This document shows, piece after piece, positions 8,097 to 17,447 of a stretch of 64,000 bases of DNA. Source of the stretch: Methylomonas albis (GTDB taxonomy: Bacteria > Pseudomonadota > Gammaproteobacteria > Methylococcales > Methylomonadaceae); contig NZ_JACXSS010000001.1 in assembly GCF_014850955.1 (NCBI RefSeq), positions 3,906,001 to 3,970,000 of the forward strand, read 5' to 3'. Each line of letters starts with the position of its first letter. Within the stretch, counting starts at the first letter, position 1. The notes under the pieces were generated by a model. It was not told the DNA's origin, made no database searches, and was given only the letters and a program-made list of their open reading frames with translations. Position numbers and translations under genes: made by a program.

Positions 8097-9158
8097 TCAG
8101 GAATTGGAAATATCGAGCGGCTTGCCATTACGGTAGCGGCCATAAATTCTCGGACGAATATAATGATCGATCAATGGCGTGACTGCGTTCATCAATAAAA
8201 TCGCAAAACCGGTGCCTTCCGGATAACCGCCCCAGGACCGAATCACAAAAATCAACAAGCCACAGCCGGCACCAAAAATCACCTGGCCTAAAGGCGTATT
8301 CGGCGAAGTGACATAATCGGTGGCGATGAAAAACGCCACCAGCATCACTGCACCGGAATTCAAATGCACCCAGGGCCCCATATAGTGTTGACTATCCCAG
8401 GCCCGAAAAACCGTCGACAGCAATAAAATACTCAGTAACAAAGAGACTGGAATATGCCATTTGATGACGCCTTGCCGCATCAACCAGATACCGCCGCCCA
8501 ACAACAATAATGAGGACGTTTCGCCCAGACTGCCGCGCTCCCAACCAAGAAACGCCAAAAACCCGGAATACTCGATCAAACTGCCAGGCAACAAGCGGTT
8601 TTGCGAAAACTCGGTTTTAACCCAACCCAGCGTTGTCGCTCCGGTCACCGCATCGGGATTTTCCAAGCCACCAAAGGTTATCGCCAAGCTATCGATCACA
8701 CCTGGCCCGGTGAACAACGGCGATACGTTGGCCCACGTAGTCATTTCGATTGGAAAGGAAATCAACAAAGCCACCCTGGCCAGCATGGCCGGATTGAACA
8801 GGTTTTGCCCCAAGCCGCCGTATACATGCTTGCCCAGTACAATCGCCAGCGCCGAGCCAACCACGCCTATCCACCAAGGCGCCCAAGGCGGCAAGGTCAT
8901 CGCCACCAATAATCCGGTAACTATCGCCGAGCCGTCACGTAAATAAGGTCCCGCCGCCACACCTTTCATCTTCAGGCACAAGCCTTCGAAAGCCATGGCC
9001 GATAACACAGTCACCGCCAACAAATACAACGCCGGCCAGCCGAACAATAACACGCCGCAGGCCGTCGCCGGCGCCAGGGCGATAATGACCAAGCGCATGA
9101 TTTGGTCGACGCGACGGGTAGCCGCAACGTGCGGCCCGCTAATCGGTTTATTGCTCAT
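8097..9158 (-). CDS. rnfD: Rnf electron transport complex subunit D
   Basis: This 353-residue polytopic membrane subunit is homologous to NqrB, with about nine hydrophobic helices. The covalent FMN site is visible as VTGATT (171-176), with Thr175 the likely attachment residue. Its start overlaps the rnfC stop by 4 bases, a sign of translational coupling. Length and motifs match the family. Confidence 0.95.
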   Translation of the reverse strand: MSNKPISGPHVAATRRVDQIMRLVIIALAPATACGVLLFGWPALYLLAVTVLSAMAFEGLCLKMKGVAAGPYLRDGSAIVTGLLVAMTLPPWAPWWIGVVGSALAIVLGKHVYGGLGQNLFNPAMLARVALLISFPIEMTTWANVSPLFTGPGVIDSLAITFGGLENPDAVTGATTLGWVKTEFSQNRLLPGSLIEYSGFLAFLGWERGSLGETSSLLLLGGGIWLMRQGVIKWHIPVSLLLSILLLSTVFRAWDSQHYMGPWVHLNSGAVMLVAFFIATDYVTSPNTPLGQVIFGAGCGLLIFVIRSWGGYPEGTGFAILLMNAVTPLIDHYIRPRIYGRYRNGKPLDISNS

Positions 9159-10657
9159 ACTGTTTCCTCTGCTTTTGCTTGCTGCGCCTGTTGTGCGGCA
9201 GCCAGACGAGCCGCTCTGGCTTCCTGGGCGCGCAAAGCTTCGGCTTCGGCTTCCCGTTGCGCGCGTTCCATACGCTCATTACGATCTTCGATTAAACGCT
9301 TGGTTTGTTCGGACTTGTGTTCGGCCTGCTGACGCTTGACCAGCTCGCCGGAGGCGAATTTGAAGTAGTGCACCAGAGGAATATTCGAGGGACAGACATA
9401 AGAACAACTACCGCAGCTGATACAGTCTTTCAGGCCTAAGTCTACCGCAGAGTCCAATTGGTTGGCTTTGATGCGACTAGCCATTTCCAGCGGTAACAAA
9501 CCCACCGGGCAAGCTGTCACGCAACTGGAGCAACGGATACAGGGCTGTACCGGCGGTTCGTCAATATCCGCAGCGGACAAGGCTAAAATTCCGTTGCAGG
9601 CTTTGACGACCGGAACCTCGGCAATGGGTAATGCGTCGCCCATCATTGGTCCGCCCATCACCAAGCGGGCCATTTTCGACTTTTCCAAACCGCAAAACGC
9701 CAGTACTTCCGACATTAAGGTACCGATAGGCACTTCCACGTTTCTAGGTTTGGCCACTGCTGCGCCGGAGACAGTGACCACCCGACTAATTAAGGGCTGT
9801 CCTAGGCAAATTGCTTGATAGACTGCATAGGCTGTGGCGACGTTATGCACTACCACGCCAATATCCGTCGCGCGGCCATCGGCTGGAATCTCCTGGCCCG
9901 TCAGATAACGTAGCATTTGCCTGTCCCACCCCATCGGGTAGCGGGTCGGCACTTGAGCCACGACGATATTCGAAAAACCCTCACTGGCCGCCTGCATGGC
10001 CGCAAAAGCCTCGGGCTTATTATCTTCGATACCCACCAAGGCCTTGGGAGCATCCATACCGCGCAACATTAGCCGGATACCTGCAACGATTTGCGCGGCA
10101 CGTTCCTGCATCAAGCGGTCATCGCAAGTCAGATAGGGCTCGCATTCGCCGGCGTTGATCAGCAAGGTATGAATCTTGTTTTTACGGCCAAGACTAAGCT
10201 TGACCGCCGACGGAAATACCGCCCCCCCAAGACCCACCACGCCAGCGGCGCCGACGCGTTGGCAAATATCTTCCGCTTCCAGCTGAAAAGGGTCTTCCGG
10301 AACGATCAGCTCAGCCCATTGCTCTTTGCCATCGCTTTCAATCACCACCGTACGAATCGGCAAGGCTGACGGATGCGGCGCTGGAAAATCCTTCACATCG
10401 GCAATAACGCCCGATGTTGGTGCATGCACAGGCGCCGAAATGGTGCCTTGACTATAAGCCAGCAATTGTCCTTTCAAAACTTTCTCGCCGACCTTCACCA
10501 CCGGCTCGGCAGGCTTGCCAACATGTTGCTGCACCGGAATGTACAACTTCTTGGGCAAGGGAAAATCTGTGACAATGCTGAGCGGAGAGGTTTCGGATTT
10601 ATGCTCTTCGGCATGGATACCGCCGCGCAAACGGGGGTTCTCGAACAAGGCAAACAT
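9155..10657 (-). CDS. rnfC: Rnf electron transport complex subunit C
   Basis: This 500-residue peripheral subunit carries NADH/FMN-binding and iron-sulfur domains. It has a glycine-rich GAAGVVGLGGAVFPSAVKL stretch near residue 140 and two four-cysteine [4Fe-4S] sets (CIRCSSCVTACPVG and CISCGSCSYVCPSN) at about 375-425. A charged Ala/Glu/Gln-rich coiled tail ends the protein, as in many proteobacterial RnfC. It probably contacts NADH on the cytoplasmic side. It overlaps rnfD by 4 bases and follows rnfB by 13 bases. Confidence 0.95.
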   Translation of the reverse strand: MFALFENPRLRGGIHAEEHKSETSPLSIVTDFPLPKKLYIPVQQHVGKPAEPVVKVGEKVLKGQLLAYSQGTISAPVHAPTSGVIADVKDFPAPHPSALPIRTVVIESDGKEQWAELIVPEDPFQLEAEDICQRVGAAGVVGLGGAVFPSAVKLSLGRKNKIHTLLINAGECEPYLTCDDRLMQERAAQIVAGIRLMLRGMDAPKALVGIEDNKPEAFAAMQAASEGFSNIVVAQVPTRYPMGWDRQMLRYLTGQEIPADGRATDIGVVVHNVATAYAVYQAICLGQPLISRVVTVSGAAVAKPRNVEVPIGTLMSEVLAFCGLEKSKMARLVMGGPMMGDALPIAEVPVVKACNGILALSAADIDEPPVQPCIRCSSCVTACPVGLLPLEMASRIKANQLDSAVDLGLKDCISCGSCSYVCPSNIPLVHYFKFASGELVKRQQAEHKSEQTKRLIEDRNERMERAQREAEAEALRAQEARAARLAAAQQAQQAKAEETV

Positions 10658-10670
10658 AGGTGTCTCCGTC

Positions 10671-11204
10671 TCAGGCGGCCAGCGGTTTGGGCCAGCGCCA
10701 GTTGCGCAAGGTCACTTCAACAGGGTGCATTTGTAGACATTCGGTGGGACATACTTCCACACATTTTTTGCAACCGATGCAAGCATCCGCCACTACCGCG
10801 TGGATCTGTTTGGGTGCGCCGACGATAGCGTCGGTAGGACATACTTTGAAGCAACGGGTGCAGCCGGTACAAGTTTCTTCGCTAACTCGGGCGACTAGCG
10901 CTTCTTGATCCTGAGTTTGGCTTAAATCGACATCAACGCCCAATAATTTGGCAAGCTGTTCCACCAGAGACGTGCCGCCTGGCGGACATAATGTCACCGG
11001 GGCAGCACCGGATACCACCGCTTCGGCAGCCGGACGGCAACCGGGAAAACCGCATTGCCCGCATTGCGAACCGGGCATCAAGGCCTCGACCGTTTCTATC
11101 AACGGATCGGACTCCACCTTGAGATACTTGGCAGCAATCCCTAACGCCACGCCAAGCAATAATCCTAGCGATGTCAAAATAACGATGGCAGATAAAACGT
11201 ACAT
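10671..11204 (-). CDS. rnfB: Rnf electron transport complex subunit B
   Basis: This 177-residue ferredoxin-like subunit has an N-terminal membrane anchor (residues 1-25), a four-cysteine cluster around CGQCGFPGC near 48-56, and two [4Fe-4S] ferredoxin motifs (CTGCTRCFKVCP and CIGCKKCVEVCP) in the C-terminal half. RnfB is the likely docking point for soluble ferredoxin. It sits between rnfA (10 bases) and rnfC. Confidence 0.95.
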   Translation of the reverse strand: MYVLSAIVILTSLGLLLGVALGIAAKYLKVESDPLIETVEALMPGSQCGQCGFPGCRPAAEAVVSGAAPVTLCPPGGTSLVEQLAKLLGVDVDLSQTQDQEALVARVSEETCTGCTRCFKVCPTDAIVGAPKQIHAVVADACIGCKKCVEVCPTECLQMHPVEVTLRNWRWPKPLAA

Positions 11205-11214
11205 GATGTGCCTC

Positions 11215-11796
11215 TTATTTGCTGTAAAGCCCCGCGAATCCCATAAACGCCAGCGACAGAATGCCAGCAGTAATAAAAGCGATGGGGGTGCCGGAAAAAA
11301 GCGCCGGCACTGCCATGAGCGCTAAGCGTTCACGTAGACCGGCGAAGAGCACCATCACCAGGGTAAAACCCATTGCCGAACCAAAGCCAAACAGCAGGCT
11401 TTGCACGAAATTGTATTTCTCTTGGATGTTTAGCAGCGCCACACCCAAAACCGCGCAATTAGTCGTAATCAGCGGTAAAAAAATCCCCAAAACTTGGTAC
11501 ATGACCGGACTGGTTTTGTGTATCACCATCTCGGTAAACTGCACTACTGCGGCGATCACAAGAATGAATCCCAGCACTCGCAAAAACCCTATATCAAACG
11601 GTATCAATAAGCGATGCTCCAGCACCCAGCTGGCCGCAGAAGCCAGGGTTAATACGAACGTTGTCGCCAGCCCCATCCCCAGTGCAGTATCCAGCTTGTT
11701 GGAGACCCCCATGAACGGGCATAAGCCTAAGAACTTGACCAACACGACATTGTTGACCAAGGCCGTACCCAATATCAGAAGTAAGTATTCGCTCAT
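11215..11796 (-). CDS. rnfA: Rnf electron transport complex subunit A
   Basis: This 193-residue integral membrane subunit is paired with RnfE. The start is placed at [10 protein letters not shown] (11796): this matches the family N-terminus and lies downstream of the predicted transcription start near 11816. A longer frame reaches 11862 but would begin upstream of that start. The [14 protein letters not shown] and [11 protein letters not shown] stretches hold the conserved cysteines. It is the first gene of rnfABCDGE-rnfH-bfd-bfr, preceded by a sigma-54 promoter and NifA-type sites. Confidence 0.95.
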   Translation of the reverse strand: MSEYLLLILGTALVNNVVLVKFLGLCPFMGVSNKLDTALGMGLATTFVLTLASAASWVLEHRLLIPFDIGFLRVLGFILVIAAVVQFTEMVIHKTSPVMYQVLGIFLPLITTNCAVLGVALLNIQEKYNFVQSLLFGFGSAMGFTLVMVLFAGLRERLALMAVPALFSGTPIAFITAGILSLAFMGFAGLYSK

Positions 11797-11826
11797 CGTT
11801 TTAGACCCGGTGTTTTGTAACAAGTC

Positions 11827-11843
11827 AGCATCATTTATGCCAA
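11827..11843 (-). promoter_or_regulatory. Sigma-54 promoter of the rnf operon
   Basis: On the minus strand the sequence TTGGCATAAATGATGCT gives TGGCA with an exact GG-N10-GC spacing (GG at 11841-11840, GC at 11829-11828). The predicted start is near 11816, 20 bases before the rnfA ATG. Two NifA-type sites lie about 100 and 141 bases upstream of that start. Confidence 0.72.
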
Positions 11844-11904
11844 TGTTGTAAAAACCCTGCAACTCCCCATTTCAGTGCAAATCCAAATGATTCACCCCCC
11901 ACAT

Positions 11905-11926
11905 CTCTGTCCTAAAAAACACAGAG
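11905..11926. promoter_or_regulatory. NifA upstream activator site 1
   Basis: CTCTGT and ACAGAG, perfect inverted hexamers, flank ten bases, giving the NifA consensus TGT-N10-ACA (TGT at 11908-11910, ACA at 11921-11923). It lies between the divergent rnf and nifLA operons, about 100 bases from the predicted rnf start and 117 from the predicted nifL start, within the usual enhancer range for both. Confidence 0.8.
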
Positions 11927-11945
11927 CCGGAACAAGTCCGCTAAA

Positions 11946-11967
11946 ATTTGTCGTAAACCATACAAAT
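11946..11967. promoter_or_regulatory. NifA upstream activator site 2
   Basis: ATTTGT and ACAAAT, perfect inverted hexamers, flank ten bases, again giving TGT-N10-ACA (11949-11951 and 11962-11964). Its centre is 41 bases, about four helical turns, from site 1. It is about 77 bases from the predicted nifL start and 141 from the predicted rnf start. Confidence 0.78.
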
Positions 11968-12005
11968 TACCTGGATTTACCGACAGCAGCTTGGCCGAAA
12001 CGCAT

Positions 12006-12023
12006 TTGGCTCTTTAATTGCAT
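12006..12023 (+). promoter_or_regulatory. Sigma-54 promoter of nifLA
   Basis: TTGGCTCTTTAATTGCAT has TGGC and TTGC with exact GG-N10-GC spacing (GG 12008-12009, GC 12020-12021). The predicted start is near 12033, giving a leader of about 39 bases to the nifL ATG. With the TGT-N10-ACA sites upstream, this implies that NifA activates its own operon. Confidence 0.72.
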
Positions 12024-12071
12024 GTATTTTTTCCAACTTAAGCCCAGAAAAACACGCGAGAACCATTTGCC

Positions 12072-13709
12072 ATGACCAAATCCACCCCTGACTACCTGCA
12101 AGGCCAGATTGAGATTGAAACGGCCGATATACTATCGCCAGCCCTCAACGTTAACGGGCAATTGCCAAAAAGCGGCAAAACCTCTAAAACGCTATCATTC
12201 TCTTTGTTTGTTAAGGCCGTGGAACAGGCGCCGGTGGCCATTTCTATTACTGATAAAAAAGCCAATATCCTCTATATCAACCAAGCCTTCACTGATGTGA
12301 CCGGCTACACTGCCGCTGAAATTCTAGGTCAGAACGAATCTGCACTATCCGATAAGTCCACGCCTAGACAAATCTATTACGATTTGTGGCACACCATTTC
12401 CCGCAAACAGGTTTGGCACGGCCAACTGGTCAATCGACAAAAAATGGGCCAACGTTACTTAGCCGATCTAACCATCGCGCCAATGTTCGACGACCGCGGC
12501 GCCATCAGTCATTACATAGGTATGCACCGCGATGTCACCCAGGCGCATTACGCGGAACAACAGGTTAACAACCAAAAACAATTGATTGAATCAGTACTAA
12601 ACGCTTCACCGGTGGCTATGGTCGTCCTGGACTCCGACAAACGAGTCGTGCTCGACAATCAGATGTACAAGATGCTGATCAGCGAGTTGGACAAAAAGGA
12701 ACCCGCCATATTCTTCCTTGAGGCTCTGGAACAAGACATGGGCGACTTGTGGGGTGAAAACATTGACCGGCAACGAGGTTTTACCAATCGCGAGGTACGG
12801 ATTGAAAGCGCGGGGCTTAAAGGCACACGCTGGTTTTCCTGCTCCGGCAACTGGTTCATCGAAAACGACGTCTGCGCCGACAGCTTCTTCGCCAGACAAA
12901 CCAAGGATTATTTGTTGTTGACCATTAACGACATTAGCCCACTGCGCCGGCAACAGGAAAAACTGCAGACTCAGACCTTGCGGACGATGCTGGCCGAAGA
13001 AGAACATATCCGCAGTATCCGCGAAACATTGCTGGGCGCGATGCATCAGATTCGCCAGCCCTTAAACCAAATCCACGCGGCGATCCAGATCATGACTCAA
13101 CGCAACGATGCCAGCAATAGTCCGATACGCGACTTATTGGGCCAAGTGCAAAAAATGGGTGAAGAAACACTTGCGACTTTGCAACGCTGCGTGCCGGAAA
13201 TCCCGGAGTCGGCGGTGGTGCCAGTGAATTTGAATCAGCTGCTGCACGAAGTCATGCTGCTCTATAGCACCAAATTTCTGGCCAACGGCATCGTGGTGGA
13301 TTGGCTGCCAAACCCGGTGCTGCCGAATATTCTGGGCTCCGAGAACAAGCTACGCATGTTGTTCAAGCAATTGATCGACAATGCCGTGAATGCGATGAAC
13401 AGAGCCAGCAGCCAGGAACGCGTCATCAAAATCAGCACGACTATCGAGCATGACTGGGTTTGCGTGTCCGTAGCGGATTCCGGCCCAGGAATTGCCGCCA
13501 ATCAACGGAGTAAGGTGTTCGAACCGTTTTTTACCACTAATCAAAGCACGGCTGGTGTTCAGGCCGGCATGGGACTGGTCATGAGTAAGGAAATCGTCAA
13601 TCAGCATAACGGCATGATAGAAATCGACCCGCAATATAAAAACGGCTGCAGCTTTAAAATCCGCTTTCCCTGCCAAAAAAACCTAGCCATGGTGAACATC
13701 CATGAGTGA
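12072..13709 (+). CDS. nifL: NifL, redox/nitrogen-sensing inhibitor of NifA
   Basis: This 545-residue protein has a PAS domain at about 45-160 (FVKAVEQAPVAISITDKKAN, the FAD-binding redox-sensing type in NifL), a second PAS-like region at about 170-290, a histidine-kinase-like dimerisation helix with His325 (HQIRQPLNQIH), and a GHKL ATPase domain with the DNAVNAM and DSGPGIA boxes. NifL holds NifA inactive when oxygen or fixed nitrogen is plentiful, by protein contact and not by phosphotransfer. The identification rests on the domain order and on nifA starting inside its last codons (8-base overlap). The ribosome site is weak. Confidence 0.93.
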   Translation: MTKSTPDYLQGQIEIETADILSPALNVNGQLPKSGKTSKTLSFSLFVKAVEQAPVAISITDKKANILYINQAFTDVTGYTAAEILGQNESALSDKSTPRQIYYDLWHTISRKQVWHGQLVNRQKMGQRYLADLTIAPMFDDRGAISHYIGMHRDVTQAHYAEQQVNNQKQLIESVLNASPVAMVVLDSDKRVVLDNQMYKMLISELDKKEPAIFFLEALEQDMGDLWGENIDRQRGFTNREVRIESAGLKGTRWFSCSGNWFIENDVCADSFFARQTKDYLLLTINDISPLRRQQEKLQTQTLRTMLAEEEHIRSIRETLLGAMHQIRQPLNQIHAAIQIMTQRNDASNSPIRDLLGQVQKMGEETLATLQRCVPEIPESAVVPVNLNQLLHEVMLLYSTKFLANGIVVDWLPNPVLPNILGSENKLRMLFKQLIDNAVNAMNRASSQERVIKISTTIEHDWVCVSVADSGPGIAANQRSKVFEPFFTTNQSTAGVQAGMGLVMSKEIVNQHNGMIEIDPQYKNGCSFKIRFPCQKNLAMVNIHE

Positions 13710-15228
13710 TCGTTTATTACTGGTTGAATCCGAGCTGGATACCCTGTTTCTGGTCAGTCAATTACTGAATAGCACACATGACTTACGTACCAAACTCAAG
13801 GGCATCCTGGAGATTTTGCACAAGCGTAACGGCCTGCATTTCGGCATGATCACTCTCCGCGACGTCGATGACGACAGTATGAGCATTTGCGAGATCTACG
13901 GTGACGGTATAGACCGCTCGGTGCGCTACCAACCGGGCGAAGGCCTGGTTGGCGCCATCCTTGACGAAGGTAGCACCATCGTCGTGGAGCGCATCGCCGA
14001 TGAACCGCGCTTCCTCAGCCGTTTAGGGGTATATAACCCGGATTTGCCGTTTATCGGCTCCCCGCTAGCCATCGAGCAAGGTGAAGTAGTCGGCATTTTG
14101 GCCGCGCAACCCTCTACTTCGACATTTTTGGGCGAACGCGCCCGTTTCATGGAAATGGTCGCCAACCTGATTGCCCAAAGCGTGAACATGCTGCGGGTGA
14201 TGGAACGCAAACAAAACGAGTTGGTCAGCGAACGTGACTATTTAAAACAAACACTGGTCAAAAACTACCGCTTCGAAAATATCATCGGTCATTCCGAGCC
14301 GATGCTAAAAGTATTCGACATCATCCGCCAGGTAGCCAAATGGCATACTACGGTGTTGATTCGCGGCGAATCCGGCACCGGTAAGGAAGTGGTCGCCAGC
14401 TCGATACACTTTAATTCGGCTTGCGCCAACGGCCCGTTTCTTAAACTAAACTGCGCCGCATTGCCCGACACCTTATTGGAATCGGAATTGTTCGGCCATG
14501 AGAAGGGCGCATTCAGCGGCGCGATCGGTCAGCGCAAGGGCCGTTTCGAACTGGCGGACAACGGCACGCTGTTTCTCGACGAAATCGGCGAGATTTCCGC
14601 GTCTTTTCAGGCCAAATTGTTGCGCGTGCTGCAAGAAGGCGAATTCGAGCGCGTCGGCGGTGTCCGCACCTTAAAAGTGAACGTCCGCATCATCGCCGCC
14701 ACCAACCGCAATCTGGAACAGGAAGTAGCCGAAGGCAATTTTCGCGAGGATTTGTATTACCGCTTGAATGTGATGCCCATCAATATGCCGCCACTACGGG
14801 AACGTATCGAAGACATTCCGGAACTGGCCAGCTTTCTACTTAACCGAATTTCCCGCCAACAGGGTGGCCGGCCTTTGGAACTCAAGGAAAGCGCGATTCG
14901 GATTTTGATGAAACACGACTGGCCAGGCAACGTCCGCGAACTGGAAAACCGCCTGGAACGCGCCGCAATTATGAGCCAGGAAGGCATTATCGACCGCGAC
15001 GTGATTGCCAGTACCGGTCTGGAAAACGAAATAGGCATCAGCCGAACCCCGCAATCGATCAAACACATCGATCTGCACGACGAGAACATGGACGAACGGG
15101 AGCGTGTGATCGCCGCTTTGGAGCAAAGCGGTTGGGTGCAAGCCAAAGCCGCCCGTTTGCTGGACATGACGCCTAGGCAGATTGCTTATCGGATTCAGAC
15201 GCTTAATATCAACGTTAAGCAGATATAG
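13702..15228 (+). CDS. nifA: NifA, sigma-54 activator of nitrogen fixation genes
   Basis: This 508-residue protein has a GAF domain at about 25-165, an AAA+ domain with Walker A GESGTGKE (222-229) and Walker B FLDE (291-294), and a C-terminal Fis-type helix-turn-helix (TPRQIAYRIQTL). The sigma-54 contact loop reads GAFSGA (269-274) in place of the usual GAFTGA, a conservative Thr-to-Ser change. The linker between AAA+ and the DNA-binding domain has no cysteines, as expected for NifA proteins whose oxygen control comes from NifL. It overlaps nifL by 8 bases. Likely targets in this window are its own operon and rnf. Confidence 0.95.
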   Translation: MSDRLLLVESELDTLFLVSQLLNSTHDLRTKLKGILEILHKRNGLHFGMITLRDVDDDSMSICEIYGDGIDRSVRYQPGEGLVGAILDEGSTIVVERIADEPRFLSRLGVYNPDLPFIGSPLAIEQGEVVGILAAQPSTSTFLGERARFMEMVANLIAQSVNMLRVMERKQNELVSERDYLKQTLVKNYRFENIIGHSEPMLKVFDIIRQVAKWHTTVLIRGESGTGKEVVASSIHFNSACANGPFLKLNCAALPDTLLESELFGHEKGAFSGAIGQRKGRFELADNGTLFLDEIGEISASFQAKLLRVLQEGEFERVGGVRTLKVNVRIIAATNRNLEQEVAEGNFREDLYYRLNVMPINMPPLRERIEDIPELASFLLNRISRQQGGRPLELKESAIRILMKHDWPGNVRELENRLERAAIMSQEGIIDRDVIASTGLENEIGISRTPQSIKHIDLHDENMDERERVIAALEQSGWVQAKAARLLDMTPRQIAYRIQTLNINVKQI

Positions 15229-15319
15229 AAAAGCGCCGTTCAGGTTAATTGCAGAGGGTTTAGTGTGGGCGACTTAACGTGCCCACTCACAATGCGGCCT
15301 TAGTTTTACCAAGGACGCT

Positions 15320-15949
15320 TTACAGCTTATCCCTGACTATCCGGTAAATCTGCTCAGCAACCTGTTCGCCAGCTTGCAATAAAGCATCCAACTCGCCGAG
15401 CTGGGCTTCGGCAAACGGCCGGTCCTTCAAACTCGCGGCGTTGATTTGCACATTTAGGGCCGCGCTTTTTAAGCCGGCATAGCCCGCCATCACCGCTACG
15501 CCGGCATCGCTGATCACACCTAGATTGCCGTGTTCGGCAGCCACCCGACTCAATTCGATAGCCTTGACGCAGGCTTTCGCGCATTCCAGTGGTACTAAGG
15601 TAGCCTCTCTCAGTACGGTTTGGATTTGCTCGGCACGCAAGGTTTTCTCTACGTCACTGCTTTTAGGTAGGCCATAACAAGCCATCAATTTGTCAAACAC
15701 ATCGACATCGGCTTTGATCATACCGATCAAGGCGTGGCGCAAGGCTTCGGATTCGGTTAGCAACGCATGCATTTTCGCTTCCACAGCCGCGTATTTGGGT
15801 TTGCCTATGGTCAGATTACAGACCATGCTGATCAGGGCTGCCGCTTGCGCGCCCATCACCGCCGCCGCACTGCCGCCGCCTGGGGTGGCTTGCTTGCTTG
15901 CCAATTCGTCCAGAAATGTCTCTACCGATTTATCTTTGATTTCGCTCAT
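15320..15949 (-). CDS. fchA: Cyclodeaminase/methenyl-tetrahydrofolate cyclohydrolase family protein
   Basis: This 209-residue protein is of the formiminotransferase-cyclodeaminase family, with the signature TPGGGSAAAVMGAQAAAL at about 20-37. Stand-alone members in methylotrophs (FchA) hydrolyse methenyl-H4F to formyl-H4F in one-carbon transfer; others act on formimino-H4F in histidine breakdown. The start ATG at 15949 has an AAGGGG site 7 bases upstream; a longer frame runs into cysS. It lies 10 bases after cysS, so it is co-transcribed. No histidine-utilisation gene is nearby, which favours the one-carbon role. Confidence 0.8.
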   Translation of the reverse strand: MSEIKDKSVETFLDELASKQATPGGGSAAAVMGAQAAALISMVCNLTIGKPKYAAVEAKMHALLTESEALRHALIGMIKADVDVFDKLMACYGLPKSSDVEKTLRAEQIQTVLREATLVPLECAKACVKAIELSRVAAEHGNLGVISDAGVAVMAGYAGLKSAALNVQINAASLKDRPFAEAQLGELDALLQAGEQVAEQIYRIVRDKL

Positions 15950-15959
15950 TGTCAGCCCC

Positions 15960-17333
15960 TTAATTTTCGCGACGCCAAATAGTGTTACCGCCAGCAACAT
16001 CTTCCAGCACGACACCTTGCGCTTTTAATTGATCGCGAATAGTATCGGCTTGCGCCCAGTCTTTGTTCGCTTTCGCGGCTTTTCGGTCGTAAATCAATTG
16101 CTCTATTTGCGTTTCGTTAAGACCGTCAGCCCCCACTCTGCCCTGCAGAAAACTATCGGGAGACTCTTGCAACAGACCCAAAATCGCTGCCAACTGCTTC
16201 AATGTCGCGGCAAGCAGGGTTTTATCATCGGCCTTGTTTAACTCACGCGCCAGATCGAACAACACTGCCAATGCCACCGGCGTATTGAAATCATCGTCCA
16301 TCGCCTGTTCAAATCGCTGCCGATATTCGGCGTCAATCATAGAATCGACAATCTCGACACATCGCAGAGCGGTGTATAGACGAGTCAGCGCCGCGCCGGC
16401 ATCGTCGAGTTGCTCGTCAGAATAATTGAGCGGACTGCGATAGTGGCTGGACAAAATAAAGAATCGAATCACTTCCGGCCGGTATTGCTTTAACACCTCT
16501 CGGACCGTGAAGAAATTGCCCAAGGATTTGGACATTTTTTCTTCGTTGACGCGCACGAAGCCGTTATGCATCCAGTAATTGACGAAGGGCTCACCGGTTG
16601 CGCCTTCCGATTGGGCAATTTCGTTTTCGTGATGCGGAAACTGTAAATCCATGCCGCCGCCGTGAATGTCAAAATGAGTACCCAGGCAGCAAGTGGACAT
16701 CGCCGAACATTCGATATGCCAACCCGGCCTACCCTGCCCCCACGGTGAATCCCAATAAGGCTCGCCGGGCTTGGCCATTTTCCACAGCACAAAATCCAGC
16801 GGATCGCGTTTGGCGGTATCGACATCGACCCGCTCACCCGCCTGCAAGTCTTCAATATTTTTACCGGACAGTTTGCCGTAGCCGGCAAACCGGCTCACCG
16901 CATAAAACACGTCACCATTACCGCCGACATAGGCAAAATCTCGCGCGATTAGGGTCGAAATCATAGTGATGATGTCGGCGATGGATTGAGTGGCCTTTGG
17001 CTCCACATCCGGCGGCAACACCGCCAAAGCGCGCTCGTCTTCGTGCATGGCATCGATAAAACGCTCGGTCAACGCGGCAAATGCCTCGCCGTTCTCATTG
17101 GCACGCTGGATGATTTTATCGTCGATGTCGGTAATATTTCTGACGTAGGTCAGCTGGTAACCGGCATACCGCAAATAACGGGCGACCGTATCGAAGACCA
17201 CCATTACCCGCGCATGGCCGATATGACAGTAGTCGTAAACCGTCATGCCACAGACATACATACCCACTTTACCGGGCTGTTTAGGAATGAACTCTTGCTT
17301 GCTTCGAGTTAGCGTGTTGTAGATTTTCAGCAT
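15960..17333 (-). CDS. cysS: Cysteinyl-tRNA synthetase
   Basis: This 457-residue class I synthetase charges tRNA-Cys. The HIGH motif (CHIGHARV near residue 35) and KMSKS motif ([10 protein letters not shown] near 265) are both present, with the zinc-binding Cys and His residues of the family. The start is set at [10 protein letters not shown] (17333), which matches the family; an upstream in-frame ATG at 17369 would add 12 residues without similarity. It is followed 10 bases later by the fchA-type gene. Confidence 0.97.
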   Translation of the reverse strand: MLKIYNTLTRSKQEFIPKQPGKVGMYVCGMTVYDYCHIGHARVMVVFDTVARYLRYAGYQLTYVRNITDIDDKIIQRANENGEAFAALTERFIDAMHEDERALAVLPPDVEPKATQSIADIITMISTLIARDFAYVGGNGDVFYAVSRFAGYGKLSGKNIEDLQAGERVDVDTAKRDPLDFVLWKMAKPGEPYWDSPWGQGRPGWHIECSAMSTCCLGTHFDIHGGGMDLQFPHHENEIAQSEGATGEPFVNYWMHNGFVRVNEEKMSKSLGNFFTVREVLKQYRPEVIRFFILSSHYRSPLNYSDEQLDDAGAALTRLYTALRCVEIVDSMIDAEYRQRFEQAMDDDFNTPVALAVLFDLARELNKADDKTLLAATLKQLAAILGLLQESPDSFLQGRVGADGLNETQIEQLIYDRKAAKANKDWAQADTIRDQLKAQGVVLEDVAGGNTIWRREN

Positions 17334-17447
17334 GACGATGATAGATGGATGCAGCGAAACAGCTGGCAATCTATCAAGATTCCAGCTTCTCTTTCAAGAT
17401 AAAAACACATAGAATTCGCCACTTGCAGCGAGATTATGGAGCTTTTA

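Noticed and set aside
5556-11796. Rsx (SoxR-reducing) role for the rnf genes
   Set aside because: The neighbours are rnfH and nifLA with NifA sites, which favours supply of reductant to nitrogenase; no soxR gene is nearby.
11261-11851. Open frame of 196 codons opposite rnfA
   Set aside because: Antisense to conserved rnfA and running into the promoter region; low-complexity Ser/Thr/Lys composition.
11868-11883. Possible second sigma-54 site on the minus strand (TGGGGAGTTGCAGG)
   Set aside because: Spacing between GG and GC is too short; the site at 11827-11843 has exact spacing.
12072-13709. Ordinary two-component sensor kinase
   Set aside because: No response regulator with a receiver domain is paired; the 8-base overlap with nifA and the domain order identify NifL.
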